The notes beneath the pieces are model-generated. The model saw only the letters and a list, made by a program, of their open reading frames with translations, was not told where the DNA came from and searched no databases. Below are positions 16,773-25,899 of a stretch of DNA of 64,000 nucleotides, piece by piece. The first letter of the stretch is position 1. Each line of letters starts with the position of its first letter. A program made the translations under genes and the position numbers. This stretch comes from Lachnospiraceae bacterium M18-1 (GTDB lineage Bacteria > Bacillota > Clostridia > Lachnospirales > Lachnospiraceae), in assembly GCA_000403295.2 (NCBI GenBank), contig KE159605.1, forward strand, positions 676,168 through 740,167, in the 5' to 3' direction.

Positions 16773-18935
16773 ATGAAAAGAAAACAAAAGACTTTTTATA
16801 CGGTGCTGGTGATTTCCACACTGGCGATCGTCTCTGTAATCACACTTTTTTATATCAGACAGCTGGATCAGACAATCTCAGATAATATTATCAGTGAAAT
16901 CAGTGAGATTGCGGAGCATGATAAATCTACGATCCAGGCATATATAGAGATCTGCTGGACAGATCTCTATGAGATTCAGGAGCGTTTTGCCAGGTACGAC
17001 TGCAGAACCACCGCGGAAATACAGGAACATCTGGATCTGGAATGCACTGTGGGCGACTTTACGCGGCTCTGCCTGGTAGCAGAAGACGGAACGGTCTACA
17101 CGGACGGATATGAAATCTTTCCTCCGGAAGCCATGACAAAATATCCAAATTTTATGACCTATTTTGCAAACGACAACGACCGCTTTGTGACCCGGCTTGA
17201 TGAGGAAAACGAAAGCGGGGATTCCATCCGGGAAAGCATACTCTATGGGATCCGTCTGGATAATTTTCAGGTGGACGGCATCCGGATGTACGCCATGGTC
17301 GGAATGAACGATATCTCATCCATCCAGGATAAAATGGTGATCGACTGTTTCACCAAAAACGGTGAAAACCGCGGCCACAGCGCTCTGATTGATATGGAGG
17401 GGAACTATATCGTAGATATAAATAAAAAAGTATACCAGAATGAACAGAATAACCTGTTTATGCATTTGTCTGAATCCAGGGATTCCGAGCTGACAAATGA
17501 AGAGGTTGCCCAAAAATTTGCGGCCCATGAGACCTTTGCCTTTTATCACTCCCATATTGGAGAAAAATACAAAGAACTGTTTTATTTTATCCCATTCGAT
17601 GAAAAAATCCGGCTGTATTTTATCATGTCTGTCAACGAAGCCGTATTTCGGGAACAGACCCGGACATTTTTTACTATGAGCATGATCATGCTGATCATCA
17701 GTATCCTGACGATACTCAGTATGCTTCTGATCGTGATGCGTTATCAGATAAAGACAATCCGTGCTTCGGAAAAGGAAAAATCCCAAAAAGAGTTCCTTTC
17801 CAATATGAGCCATGAAATCCGTACTCCGCTGAACGGCCTGATCGGTATGAATCACTTGATCATGATGCATATTGACGACAGCAGCCGGCGGCCGCAGATC
17901 ATGGAATGGCTTCGGAAGTCGCACAGTACGGCGCAGTATCTCCTGTCTCTGGTCAATGACGTTCTGGATATGTCAAAACTCCAGGCCGGTAAGGTGGATA
18001 TCATCAACGAGCCGATGATGGTAGATGCTCTGGTGGATGAGATTGCAGCCATGCAGGCTGACAACATCCGCAGCCGCGGGGTGGAGTTTATCGTAGAAAA
18101 AGATGTGATCGAGCCCTGCATTGAGGGAGATGACACCCGAATCAAACAGATCCTGATGAATATCGTAGGCAATGCCGCCAAGTTTACGCCGGCCGGCAGG
18201 TCCATACGTCTGTCGGTCCGTCAGGAAAAGACCGATGATATGCATGTCGTGACTTTTTACCGCTGTCAGGATACGGGAATCGGAATGTCCAGAGACTATA
18301 TCGGTAAGATTTTCGATACATTCAGTCAGGAGCAGAACCAAAACACCAGCGGTATCACCGGAACCGGACTGGGCATGCCCATCAGCAAGCTGCTGGCAAA
18401 CGCCATGGGCGGCGATATTACCGTTGAAAGTGAATTGTATGCGGGGAGTACCTTTACCGTAGCGGTTCCCTCTGTCATTGTAAAAGACGTTCCTGACTAT
18501 CTGAAGGGAGCTGCGGAAAACGGAACTGCGGACGATTCTCTGCGTGAGCAAAAGGCACCCGGACCGTGCAAGATCCTGGTAGCCGAGGATGTGGAGCTGA
18601 ATGCGGAGATCCTTATCGAGATTCTGTCCATGGAAGGCTTTGAGACTGCCCATGCGCGAAACGGCCGGGAGGCGGTGGAATTGTTCCGGGAATCTGAGAT
18701 CGGAGAATTTGGAATCATCCTTATGGATATGCAGATGCCCGTCATGGACGGCTGCGAGGCATCCCTTGAGATTCGGAAGCTGGACCGGACAGACGCGCAG
18801 TCTGTTCAGATTTATGCCTGTACGGCCAATACCTTCCAGGAGGACCGGGATCTGGCACTGGAAAGTGGGATGAATGACTTTCTGACCAAGCCGATCGATA
18901 TAGAAGTTTTGTTGAAAAAGATGGCAGCGGTCTGA
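16773..18935 (+). CDS. Membrane-bound hybrid sensor histidine kinase with receiver domain
   Basis: 720 aa. One membrane span (about 9-28) precedes an extracytoplasmic sensor of about 270 residues, probably a double-Cache fold, then a second span (about 299-322). The HisKA domain follows with the phospho-accepting His347 in SNMSHEIRTPLNGLIG, then a HATPase domain (NIVGNAAKFTP, GTGLGMPISKLL) and a C-terminal receiver domain (VAEDVELN, the aspartate in LMDMQMPVMDG, the Lys in FLTKPID). No output or HPt domain is present, so the phosphoryl group must pass to a partner encoded elsewhere. ATG 16773 has GGGG 8 nt upstream. It ends at a bidirectional terminator. Confidence 0.92.
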   Translation: MKRKQKTFYTVLVISTLAIVSVITLFYIRQLDQTISDNIISEISEIAEHDKSTIQAYIEICWTDLYEIQERFARYDCRTTAEIQEHLDLECTVGDFTRLCLVAEDGTVYTDGYEIFPPEAMTKYPNFMTYFANDNDRFVTRLDEENESGDSIRESILYGIRLDNFQVDGIRMYAMVGMNDISSIQDKMVIDCFTKNGENRGHSALIDMEGNYIVDINKKVYQNEQNNLFMHLSESRDSELTNEEVAQKFAAHETFAFYHSHIGEKYKELFYFIPFDEKIRLYFIMSVNEAVFREQTRTFFTMSMIMLIISILTILSMLLIVMRYQIKTIRASEKEKSQKEFLSNMSHEIRTPLNGLIGMNHLIMMHIDDSSRRPQIMEWLRKSHSTAQYLLSLVNDVLDMSKLQAGKVDIINEPMMVDALVDEIAAMQADNIRSRGVEFIVEKDVIEPCIEGDDTRIKQILMNIVGNAAKFTPAGRSIRLSVRQEKTDDMHVVTFYRCQDTGIGMSRDYIGKIFDTFSQEQNQNTSGITGTGLGMPISKLLANAMGGDITVESELYAGSTFTVAVPSVIVKDVPDYLKGAAENGTADDSLREQKAPGPCKILVAEDVELNAEILIEILSMEGFETAHARNGREAVELFRESEIGEFGIILMDMQMPVMDGCEASLEIRKLDRTDAQSVQIYACTANTFQEDRDLALESGMNDFLTKPIDIEVLLKKMAAV

Positions 18936-18950
18936 TACGCGGCAGGATTG

Positions 18951-18996
18951 AAAAAGTGGCTGTAGGAAAATACTTTTTGCCCACAGCCACTTTTCT
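18951..18996. terminator. Bidirectional terminator between the hybrid kinase and DUF3784 genes
   Basis: AAAAGTGGCTGT / ACAGCCACTTTT stem. T-runs follow on both strands and the genes converge. Confidence 0.85.
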
Positions 18997-19023
18997 ATGT
19001 CCATTCTGATCAAATACCTGATC

Positions 19024-19362
19024 CTATTTCATCTTGTATTTTCCAAATGCCTTCTCTTCGTCCAGATGTACTTCGCGAAAAAACAAAATCAACACAGCCG
19101 CGATCGATATAGCCGCGATGCCTGCGGATGAAAACTGATACGCCAGCACACCCCCTGCACCCAGCACAGCTGCCCACAGAGCAAATGCATTTCGCATATC
19201 TCTGCTCATCCGCTGTCTGTCGTACTTTTCTCTCTGATCTTTCGGAATCGTATTAAATCCGCTGATCAAAATTGCGGCCTTTCCTTTCAGAACCGCAAAT
19301 ACGGCCGCTATGATCCAGAAAAAGACACTTCCTGCAATACAGGAACATATAACAGCTTCCAA
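19024..19362 (-). CDS. DUF3784 membrane protein, TTG start
   Basis: 112 aa with three hydrophobic helices (about 4-25, 59-78 and 80-96). The cytoplasmic loop GFNTIPKDQREKYDRQRM is the DUF3784 signature, common in Lachnospiraceae genomes, often beside two-component or bacteriocin-type loci. The initiator is TTG at 19362 with AGGAGG 7 nt upstream. It lies 30 nt beyond the lipoprotein gene on the same strand and is likely co-transcribed with it. Function unknown. Confidence 0.78.
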   Translation of the reverse strand: MEAVICSCIAGSVFFWIIAAVFAVLKGKAAILISGFNTIPKDQREKYDRQRMSRDMRNAFALWAAVLGAGGVLAYQFSSAGIAAISIAAVLILFFREVHLDEEKAFGKYKMK

Positions 19363-19392
19363 AGTATCCCCTCCTCTCTTTTATGTCTTAGA

Positions 19393-19815
19393 CTATTTGA
19401 TAAAAAATCCGGCCACCTTCATATCTTCATCAAACGAAATCGTAAACTGTGCCTTACGTTTCTCGTATTTTGCCTTAATCACAGCTACTGCAAATTCCTG
19501 CTCCGTATCCGGATCTTTACTTCCGGTAACTGCTTCTTTGTCAAAGCCTTCAAACTCACCAAGCTCTTCCACGATCGGCAAAATCTGGTCTTCGAGCATT
19601 TCTGAATCAACCGCACCCTTCATCACCGCATTCCACTGTTCGTCCACCAGCGCCTCAACTTCTCCGCTGTTCAGGGTTACGATTATATTTTTTGCCGCCT
19701 CCTTCACCTCCGCTTCGTCAAAATTGTCCGAAAGGCGCTGGCTCCCTGCGCATCCAAAAAGCAGCCCTGCCAGAATACACATCCCTGTCATCATTCTGAT
19801 CATTTTCTTTTTCAT
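19393..19815 (-). CDS. Putative lipoprotein of the DUF3887 type
   Basis: 140 aa. The signal peptide ends at a lipobox, LAGLLFGC (Cys about residue 22), so the protein should be lipid-anchored on the outer face of the membrane. The rest is a small acidic alpha/beta domain with GEVEALVDEQWNAVMKGAVDSEM and a C-terminal FTISFDEDMKVAGFFIK, resembling DUF3887 (NTF2-like) proteins. ATG 19815 has AGGAGAGG upstream. It follows the AgrC-like kinase gene after 95 nt and may be a target or accessory of that system. Confidence 0.75.
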   Translation of the reverse strand: MKKKMIRMMTGMCILAGLLFGCAGSQRLSDNFDEAEVKEAAKNIIVTLNSGEVEALVDEQWNAVMKGAVDSEMLEDQILPIVEELGEFEGFDKEAVTGSKDPDTEQEFAVAVIKAKYEKRKAQFTISFDEDMKVAGFFIK

Positions 19816-19910
19816 AGATTATCCTCTCCTATCGTATAACCAGTTTAACACCAGACAAACAGTTAACACTCCCTCCTTTCAGTCTGCCGCAAAATCTCAT
19901 ATTCTTCTTT

Positions 19911-21344
19911 TTATACCGGAATGGTAAGACTCACAACGAACTCCTCTCCCAGAACTTCCGTCATCATTCCTCCCTCGTATTTCTCCAGGGTATGCCGTAC
20001 ATTTTCCAGGCCGATCCCCATATGGCTTTTCCTCCCCCTTTTTTCTTTCTGCTCCAATCCATCTGTCCCCGGTTCCTTCTGGCCGGCGCCCTCCAAACTC
20101 ATGAACTGGACGTCTGGCTTTTCTAAACCGCAGGCTGCGGCACACACTTTCTCCGCCGAAGCTGCCGCCTTTGTTCCCCCGCCGGCACAGGGCATCGAAT
20201 TACGGATCTTCACCACCGTAAAATCATGAAATGTATCTGCCTGCACCCGGATCATCCGTTTCCCTTCCGCCTGCTCCGCCGCTTCCAGGGCATTATCCAG
20301 CAGATTTGCAAATATAGTCGTCATATCCATATCACGGATATGTTCCAGACGGATCTCACCGATCCGGATTTCCATCCCGATCCCGCTCTTTTTGGCTTCT
20401 TCCGCCTTATCATTCAATATGATATTGAGCATCCTGTTATCCGTATAGTTTACGATTCCGAGATCATCCAGCATCTGGCGCATATTTCTTACATATTCTT
20501 TTCCTTTGTCTGTATCCTGCTCCTGCAGGGCTTCAATTGCCTGGAGATGATTTCTCATATCATGGATCATCTTCCGGGAATACTGATATCTCTGCTCTAC
20601 CTTCTCGTAATACTGATACAGCATCTCACTCTGCTTTTTCCGAATCTCCAGTTCAGCTCTCAGCTTCTTATTTTTTGACTGATAAGAGAATAAATACCAG
20701 ATATAAAGGTTCATAACGACCAATGCCAAGATATTCAGGAGAATCAAAAATGCTCCATACAGCTGTACAAACACATCCCCGGTATAGATCAGCGAAAAGA
20801 TGATGAACACACTGACTGCCGGAGCCAGAAACAATCCCGCGAACTGGATCCCTTTCACATGTTCATATTTCTTACGGTTCAGAACTACCGCCCAGGCTCC
20901 GGTCAGGAGGATCTCTGTCAACTGCCTGATCACCAGCGCGGTATTTGTCAGAGCGTAGTCAAAGATCATACTCCCCCACCTGGAGCTCATGTAGGCAAAC
21001 ACCATATAGATGACAAAGATCCGGACAGCCGCCATGGTCACAGGAAACAGAAAATAGTAGAACTGGTATATGCGCCTGCGGTTGTACAGCTGCCGGCCTG
21101 TCAGCATTGTCATGAAAACCATATACGCCAGAAGAATCAAGTGAATGGATCTGCTGTCCTGAAATCCGAAGGTGATTCCCGCAAGCCCCATCCAATACAG
21201 AACGGCAGCGCCCCACTGCAGTTTCTTTTTTTCATCCCTGCCCTGCCCTGTAACTCTCAAGAAAAACCAGGTGCAGAGGGCAAGCACAACCGTTTCCATG
21301 CACATGAGGATTCCGTTCCATATACCAAATTCTACCCAGCTCAT
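19911..21344 (-). CDS. AgrC-like membrane histidine kinase (GHKL family)
   Basis: 477 aa. Six or seven hydrophobic helices fill the first ~220 residues. A coiled segment follows, then the dimerisation helix with the probable phospho-accepting His261 (KMIHDMRNHLQAIEAL) and a GHKL ATPase domain (TTIFANLLDNALEAAEQ, MGIGLENVRHTLEKYEGG). A low-complexity Lys/Glu-rich loop inside the ATPase domain (about residues 395-440) is unusual. It is preceded by 16 nt by a LytTR response regulator, the standard AgrC/AgrA arrangement. These pairs usually sense peptides; no peptide precursor gene was found nearby. Confidence 0.92.
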   Translation of the reverse strand: MSWVEFGIWNGILMCMETVVLALCTWFFLRVTGQGRDEKKKLQWGAAVLYWMGLAGITFGFQDSRSIHLILLAYMVFMTMLTGRQLYNRRRIYQFYYFLFPVTMAAVRIFVIYMVFAYMSSRWGSMIFDYALTNTALVIRQLTEILLTGAWAVVLNRKKYEHVKGIQFAGLFLAPAVSVFIIFSLIYTGDVFVQLYGAFLILLNILALVVMNLYIWYLFSYQSKNKKLRAELEIRKKQSEMLYQYYEKVEQRYQYSRKMIHDMRNHLQAIEALQEQDTDKGKEYVRNMRQMLDDLGIVNYTDNRMLNIILNDKAEEAKKSGIGMEIRIGEIRLEHIRDMDMTTIFANLLDNALEAAEQAEGKRMIRVQADTFHDFTVVKIRNSMPCAGGGTKAAASAEKVCAAACGLEKPDVQFMSLEGAGQKEPGTDGLEQKEKRGRKSHMGIGLENVRHTLEKYEGGMMTEVLGEEFVVSLTIPV

Positions 21345-21360
21345 TTTCTCCGCCCTCCAT

Positions 21361-22059
21361 TCATAATCGGTCCGCCTGGTATTTTCCCAGCAGACCGCGA
21401 AATTCCGCAGAACGTTTCTGAGAGAGCGGAACCAGATCCCCGTTCATCATCATAATATCATATCCCCGAATCGCCTTCACATGATACAGGTTCACAATAA
21501 AACTTTTATGGGGAGAGGCAAAGCCGTAAGGCGCCAGCCTTTCCGAAAACTCCGAGATTTTTCCGCGGATCATCCGTTCCCCATGCTTCATCACAAGGCG
21601 AAGCTTACGGCTCTGGTATTCCAGATAAAAGAGATCCGGTACCACGATCTCCTCCAGCCCCTGGGTCGTCTCCAGCCGCAGTGTGACCGCCCCCTCTTCC
21701 TCACGGCTGTACAAAACTGCTTCCCGGAGCTGCCTGATGATCGTTCCCTTTTTCACTGGCTTGACAAGAAAGGCAAACGGATGGACCGCAAAGGAACGCT
21801 GCATATAATCCTGATATCCCGTAACATAGATGATCTTTGCCTTCCGGTCCTTCCGGCGGATCTGTCTGGCGGCATCAATCCCATTGACCAAAGGCATATC
21901 AATATCCAGAAAGAAAATGTCATACCTGCTATCATCATGAAGAAGCTCGGCTCCATTTGAAAATTCCTTCACAATACAGGCAATCCCGGTCTCCTCAACA
22001 GCAGAACATATAAACCTTCGCATCTGAATATCATCATCACATACAGCAATCCGATACAT
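21361..22059 (-). CDS. LytTR-family response regulator (AgrA-like)
   Basis: 232 aa. The receiver domain (1-120) has the acidic pocket CDDD (8-10), the phospho-accepting aspartate in FFLDIDMP (Asp52), a Thr in IYVTGYQDY and the Lys in FLVKPVKKG. The C-terminal LytTR DNA-binding domain (about 130-230) carries YLEYQSRKLRLV and the recognition region FASPHKSFIVNLYHVKAI. It should bind direct repeats upstream of its targets. It overlaps nothing, lying 1 nt after the PH-like gene and 16 nt before the kinase gene. Confidence 0.93.
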   Translation of the reverse strand: MYRIAVCDDDIQMRRFICSAVEETGIACIVKEFSNGAELLHDDSRYDIFFLDIDMPLVNGIDAARQIRRKDRKAKIIYVTGYQDYMQRSFAVHPFAFLVKPVKKGTIIRQLREAVLYSREEEGAVTLRLETTQGLEEIVVPDLFYLEYQSRKLRLVMKHGERMIRGKISEFSERLAPYGFASPHKSFIVNLYHVKAIRGYDIMMMNGDLVPLSQKRSAEFRGLLGKYQADRL

Positions 22060-22060
22060 A

Positions 22061-22492
22061 TCATTCCCTCCCCGGTGCTGTGGATTTACGGATCTGAATC
22101 TTCAGATTTCTCACTTTTAATTCATGAAAGAGCTGCTCTTTTCCGTGAATAGAGATCACCCACTCCTGCCTTTTCGCTTTAATGACAACCCGGTCCAATG
22201 ACAGCGCCCCAGCAGCAATCGGATTATGCGTCCTGTATACCTCCGTAATGTCTTCAATCTTCATATAGTCTTTGCAGAATCCCAACACAAAGATCAGCTT
22301 TTCTCCATCAATCTGCACATAATTTCTGATCACCATGGGTACACAGATGATATTTATAAGAAAAAAAGCAAAGAACAGTTCCAGCATTTCCCCGTCTTTT
22401 AGTTCTTCATGGATTCCTCCGCAGATCAGAGTAATATTTACTCCGATCAAAAGCAGCCAGAACCATACTCCGATCTTCCCTTTAAAAATCAT
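22061..22492 (-). CDS. Small membrane protein with PH-like domain, first in the two-component operon
   Basis: 143 aa with two hydrophobic helices near the N-terminus (about 8-27 and 38-56), then a soluble beta-rich domain (VQIDGEKLIFVLGFCKDYMKIEDITEVYRTHNP...LDRVVIKAK) that resembles bacterial PH-like domains (YdjH/DUF1200 style). It ends one base before the response-regulator start, so it is translationally linked. It may tune the kinase, but no direct evidence of function is visible. Confidence 0.72.
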   Translation of the reverse strand: MIFKGKIGVWFWLLLIGVNITLICGGIHEELKDGEMLELFFAFFLINIICVPMVIRNYVQIDGEKLIFVLGFCKDYMKIEDITEVYRTHNPIAAGALSLDRVVIKAKRQEWVISIHGKEQLFHELKVRNLKIQIRKSTAPGRE

Positions 22493-22583
22493 ATGACCGA
22501 TCCCCTCCTGCTTATTTCAGGCATTGCGTGTTTACTTTTTATCTTGTATTTTTTGGTCTTTATTTACTGCTTTCATTATATCC

Positions 22584-22611
22584 ATTATAAACCATTTTAT
22601 CAGAAGAGCAA
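22584..22611 (-). promoter_or_regulatory. Candidate promoter of the PH-regulator-kinase operon
   Basis: Minus strand TATAAT (22584-22589) with TTGCTC 16 bp upstream. A second TATAAT lies at 22575-22580. The rest of the 295-nt gap to the amylase gene holds only that gene's terminator. Confidence 0.4.
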
Positions 22612-22720
22612 CCAAAGAATCCTGTTGTATTGTTTTCAGGACATAAAATACATTCTTATTTCCGGGTAGTACAGCATGGAATCATTCATCGAGTAACTAA
22701 TGGTATTGGTATACCCGCTT

Positions 22721-22756
22721 AAAAAAGCCGTCCCCAAATACATTAGGAACGGCTTC
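22721..22756 (-). terminator. Terminator after the amylase-family gene
   Basis: Minus strand: a GAAGCCGT...ACGGCTT stem followed by TTTTTT. Confidence 0.85.
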
Positions 22757-22787
22757 TTGCTTCATATGATTGATTTTTGTACCATAC

Positions 22788-24596
22788 CTAACGGAAGCTC
22801 TTGATCCAGTTGATCAACGAGTCATGATACACATTGTCCATGACATCTTTACGCATCTGATCGGTGATTGGGCCATTCTTTCCCATGATTGCAAGAATCG
22901 CTTCCTGCAGTCCTGCGATCTTCCCCTTTTCAAATGCTTCCGTATACGCAGCATCTGCTCCGGACACATTTTCGCCCGCTGCCGGCGTTTTCTTATCAGA
23001 AGCCGGACCCGCTGTGTTCTGTTCCGGCGTCTTTTCTGCTGCATCCTTCTTATCAGGCTCGTCCAACTGTACGGTCTTTTTCTCAGTCTTCTGCTCTGAT
23101 GCAGCTTTCTCGTCTGATGTTTCTGGAACCGCTTTCTTCTCAGCAGTCTCTTCCAAAGGCATTTTCTCAGCCTGCTTTATTTCCGCCGCAGCGTCCTTCA
23201 CATCCAGTCCGGAAAATCCCGCGTCAATTGCGGCATCCGCCCCGTCCCCTGTGACAGGAATCCAGATCTCTCCGGAATTGGCTTTTACGTTCACCGTGAT
23301 TCTTCCGCCATTTACCGATACTTTTTCTCCGGACAACGCACCGATGTATTCCGCATCATTTCCTGCTGAAACCGTCATCGTGTAATCGCTGTCATCATTA
23401 TTGACCGTAACGACAACGGATCGTCCGTTATGATTTCTGGAAAATGCATACTGGCGGTTAGTCAGCAGCAGTTCATTATACTCTCCGTAAGAAAGTGCGG
23501 GAGTATTCTGTCTTGTCTTCCCAAGCGCAGCGATCAGCCGGGTAAAGGAATTATTCTTCGCAGCGTCTGCATAGTCAGACAAATCCAGCGCAGGGCGCAG
23601 GGAATCATCTGAAAATCTTTCTTTTCTTCCCTCGATTCCAAATTCGGAACCATAATATACAGACGGAACTCCCGGCAGTGTATAGAGCAGGATATGGACC
23701 GGTGTAAAATGCGCCTTGTTGTTCAGCCTTGTATAAATCCTCTCCACGTCATGATTATCCACAAAATTGTAGAGCTTCAATCCGTCCGGACGGTTTCCTC
23801 CCATGCCGTAAAGACGTTTTACCGTGTGTGCGATCTCAAAATAATTGTGCTCGTTATGCCCCGAATAAAGCGCCTTGTGCAGATTATAATTGGTCACGGA
23901 ATGCAGAGTCCCTTCATTGACCCAGCGGGTATAATCGCCGTGGATCACCTCGCCCATCAGCCAGAAATCCGGCTTCACTTCATTGGCCGTATGACGGAGC
24001 GCCTGCATATAGTTAAAGTCCAGCACATCCGCCGCATCCAGGCGGATGCCGTCAATATCAAATTCGCTGACCCAGAATCGGATCACATCACAAATATAAT
24101 CCTTCACCGCAGGGTTATGCTGGTTCAGCTTGACAAGCAGGTCATAACCACCCCAGTTCTCATAAGAAAAACCATCGTTGAAGGAATTATTTCCCCAGAA
24201 ATTTACATTGCAGTACCAGTCCTTATATGCAGAATTTTCCCGGTTCTTCTTGATGTCCTGGAATGCAAAAAAATCTCGTCCGGTATGGTTAAATACACCG
24301 TCCAATATCACCTTGATCCCCTGCTTATGGCATTCTGCCACAAAACCGGCCAGATCTTCATTTGTCCCAAGACGGCTGTCCAGCTTTTTATAATCCGTAG
24401 TCTCATACCCATGTCCGACCGACTCAAAAAGCGGGCCGATATACAGTGCATTGCATCCGATCTCCCTGATGTGTGCGATCCAGGGAAGCAGTGTGTTCAG
24501 ACGATGCTCCGGCTCCCCATACGGATTCTCCTTGGGCGCACCGGTCAGCCCCAATGGATAAATGTGATAAAATACAGCCTCATCATACCATGCCAT
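22788..24596 (-). CDS. Cytoplasmic GH13 alpha-amylase family enzyme with long charged linker
   Basis: 602 aa with no signal peptide. The GH13 barrel (about 1-370) has all catalytic acids: Asp187 in DGIRLDAADVL (nucleophile), Glu216 in WLMGEVIHG (acid/base) and Asp283 in FVDNHD. Conserved region I is ILDGVFNHTG. A beta-sandwich C-domain (about 375-450) follows. A ~95-residue linker rich in Glu, Lys and Ala (about 455-550) leads to a helical tail (551-602) with IAGLQEAILAIMGKNGPITDQM. Maltodextrin or cyclodextrin hydrolysis inside the cell is likely. ATG 24596 has AGGAGGT about 8 nt upstream. The tail is unusual and may bind a partner. Confidence 0.92.
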   Translation of the reverse strand: MAWYDEAVFYHIYPLGLTGAPKENPYGEPEHRLNTLLPWIAHIREIGCNALYIGPLFESVGHGYETTDYKKLDSRLGTNEDLAGFVAECHKQGIKVILDGVFNHTGRDFFAFQDIKKNRENSAYKDWYCNVNFWGNNSFNDGFSYENWGGYDLLVKLNQHNPAVKDYICDVIRFWVSEFDIDGIRLDAADVLDFNYMQALRHTANEVKPDFWLMGEVIHGDYTRWVNEGTLHSVTNYNLHKALYSGHNEHNYFEIAHTVKRLYGMGGNRPDGLKLYNFVDNHDVERIYTRLNNKAHFTPVHILLYTLPGVPSVYYGSEFGIEGRKERFSDDSLRPALDLSDYADAAKNNSFTRLIAALGKTRQNTPALSYGEYNELLLTNRQYAFSRNHNGRSVVVTVNNDDSDYTMTVSAGNDAEYIGALSGEKVSVNGGRITVNVKANSGEIWIPVTGDGADAAIDAGFSGLDVKDAAAEIKQAEKMPLEETAEKKAVPETSDEKAASEQKTEKKTVQLDEPDKKDAAEKTPEQNTAGPASDKKTPAAGENVSGADAAYTEAFEKGKIAGLQEAILAIMGKNGPITDQMRKDVMDNVYHDSLINWIKSFR

Positions 24597-24682
24597 TTGT
24601 TTGTACCTCCTCATACCTATTTTCTCAGAAAACGCCTCAAAATAATAAAACCAAAACCTGCCCTCATTCGTCCGGCAAGGTT

Positions 24683-24711
24683 AAATTATTTTGTGTCGGA
24701 TCCTTGATCAA
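24683..24711 (-). promoter_or_regulatory. Candidate promoter of the amylase-family gene
   Basis: Minus strand TTGATC (24706-24711), a 17-bp spacer and TAATTT (24683-24688), about 85 nt before the ATG. It lies in a 365-nt gene-free stretch (24597-24961) that also holds a terminator and a repeat copy. Confidence 0.5.
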
Positions 24712-24797
24712 TGTCTAAAACGTCCTGGCATTACTAACCTCACATATTTTATCACGAATCGGCAGATATTTCTACCCGGTAATTAAGATTGACATAG

Positions 24798-24820
24798 AAA
24801 AATCCGTTCCTGAACGGAAT
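24798..24820 (-). terminator. Terminator downstream of the subtilase gene
   Basis: Minus strand: TCCGTTC-AG-GAACGGA perfect stem followed by TTTTTC. Confidence 0.7.
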
Positions 24821-24826
24821 GTAGAC

Positions 24827-24901
24827 GGGCTGGATGCCCGCCCCATCACTGTATTGGCCGGATACCGTGCAGCAAGTGCAAGCCACCGCGTGAACAGTAA
24901 C
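24827..24901. repeat. Left-half copy of the GTTAC-type element
   Basis: The reverse complement starts GTTACTGTTCACGCGGTGGC and continues through GCTTGCACTTGCTGCACGG and ATCCGGCC to GCATCCAGCCC, following the left half of the element at 12651-12788. The right terminus is absent. A separate hairpin, GCTGTGACC / GGTCACAGC (about 24904-24939), lies between it and the subtilase stop codon. Confidence 0.55.
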
Positions 24902-24961
24902 TTGCTGTGACCTTACACTGCGCTGCACGGTCACAGCAGCAAATCCGTTCAAACACAAAGT

Positions 24962-25873
24962 TTAAATCCCCGCCGAAAGCAGTCTTCCCACATGCAGCAT
25001 TCCCCACCCCTGTGTCTGTTCTGAAGGTATACAGCTTGCCCGCAGCTTCAGTTTTACTTCCACATTGCTCATATCCGGATATTTTGACAGCAGGCAGGCA
25101 ATAGCCCCGGACACCACCGGCGTGGCCATAGAGGTTCCGCTCTTGACCGTATAGGGCTTCCGGAACCGATACCGGTAATCTGCATTACAGCTTGTAATAA
25201 AGGTCCCCGGCGCCACCAAATCCGGCTTCATGATACAGTCCTCCGTAGGCCCTCTGCCGGAATAGTCCCACTTTTCCCTGCCCGCTCCCACCGTTCTGCC
25301 TGCAATGTCCACGGCTCCCACTGTGATCACCTTTCTGCTGCTTCCGGGCACTGCCACGGTTCCCGGCTCCGGTCCGTAATTTCCTGCCGATACGACCACC
25401 ACCAGACCGGCGTCCCAGAGTTCCTCCACACCTTCCAGGAGCCGCTCCTCCTCCGCCTTGTCAAGCCCCGGCTGGGTTCCCACGGATATATTGACGATCC
25501 GGATATTCTTTTTCCTCTGTTCTGCCAAAACCCATCGGATTCCGGCCATCACATATTCCACCATTCCATTTCCCGAATCATCCAGCACCTTTGCAGCCAA
25601 AAGAGAGGCCTCCGGCGCGATTCCGGCATAAACGCCGTTTGACAGCTTTCCGCTCCCGGCCAGTATCCCTGCCACATGCGTCCCGTGTCCGCTGTCGTCG
25701 TAGATCCGTTTCCGCCTGTTCACAAAATCGTCAAATCCCATGATACGCCCGGCAAGATCAGGGTGCGGTATCATCCCCGTATCCAGGACCGAAACTCCGA
25801 TCTTCTGACCAAGATATTTTCTGTCCAGAATATCTTCACACCAATATCCAACGGCATTTTTTACCCACTTCAT
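24962..25873 (-). CDS. Intracellular subtilisin-like serine protease (S8)
   Basis: 303 aa and essentially only the catalytic domain: Asp31 (VSVLDTGM), His63 (DSGHGTHVAG), oxyanion Asn165 (VVVSAGNYG) and Ser248 (KSGTSMATP). There is no signal peptide and no inhibitory prodomain beyond about 20 N-terminal residues, which resembles the cytoplasmic ISP group, here even shorter. It sits alone between the acyl-ligase gene and a terminator. Without a prodomain, activity may be held in check by another protein or by calcium. Confidence 0.9.
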   Translation of the reverse strand: MKWVKNAVGYWCEDILDRKYLGQKIGVSVLDTGMIPHPDLAGRIMGFDDFVNRRKRIYDDSGHGTHVAGILAGSGKLSNGVYAGIAPEASLLAAKVLDDSGNGMVEYVMAGIRWVLAEQRKKNIRIVNISVGTQPGLDKAEEERLLEGVEELWDAGLVVVVSAGNYGPEPGTVAVPGSSRKVITVGAVDIAGRTVGAGREKWDYSGRGPTEDCIMKPDLVAPGTFITSCNADYRYRFRKPYTVKSGTSMATPVVSGAIACLLSKYPDMSNVEVKLKLRASCIPSEQTQGWGMLHVGRLLSAGI

Positions 25874-25899
25874 AAAAAAGACCTTTTTAACAGAATATT

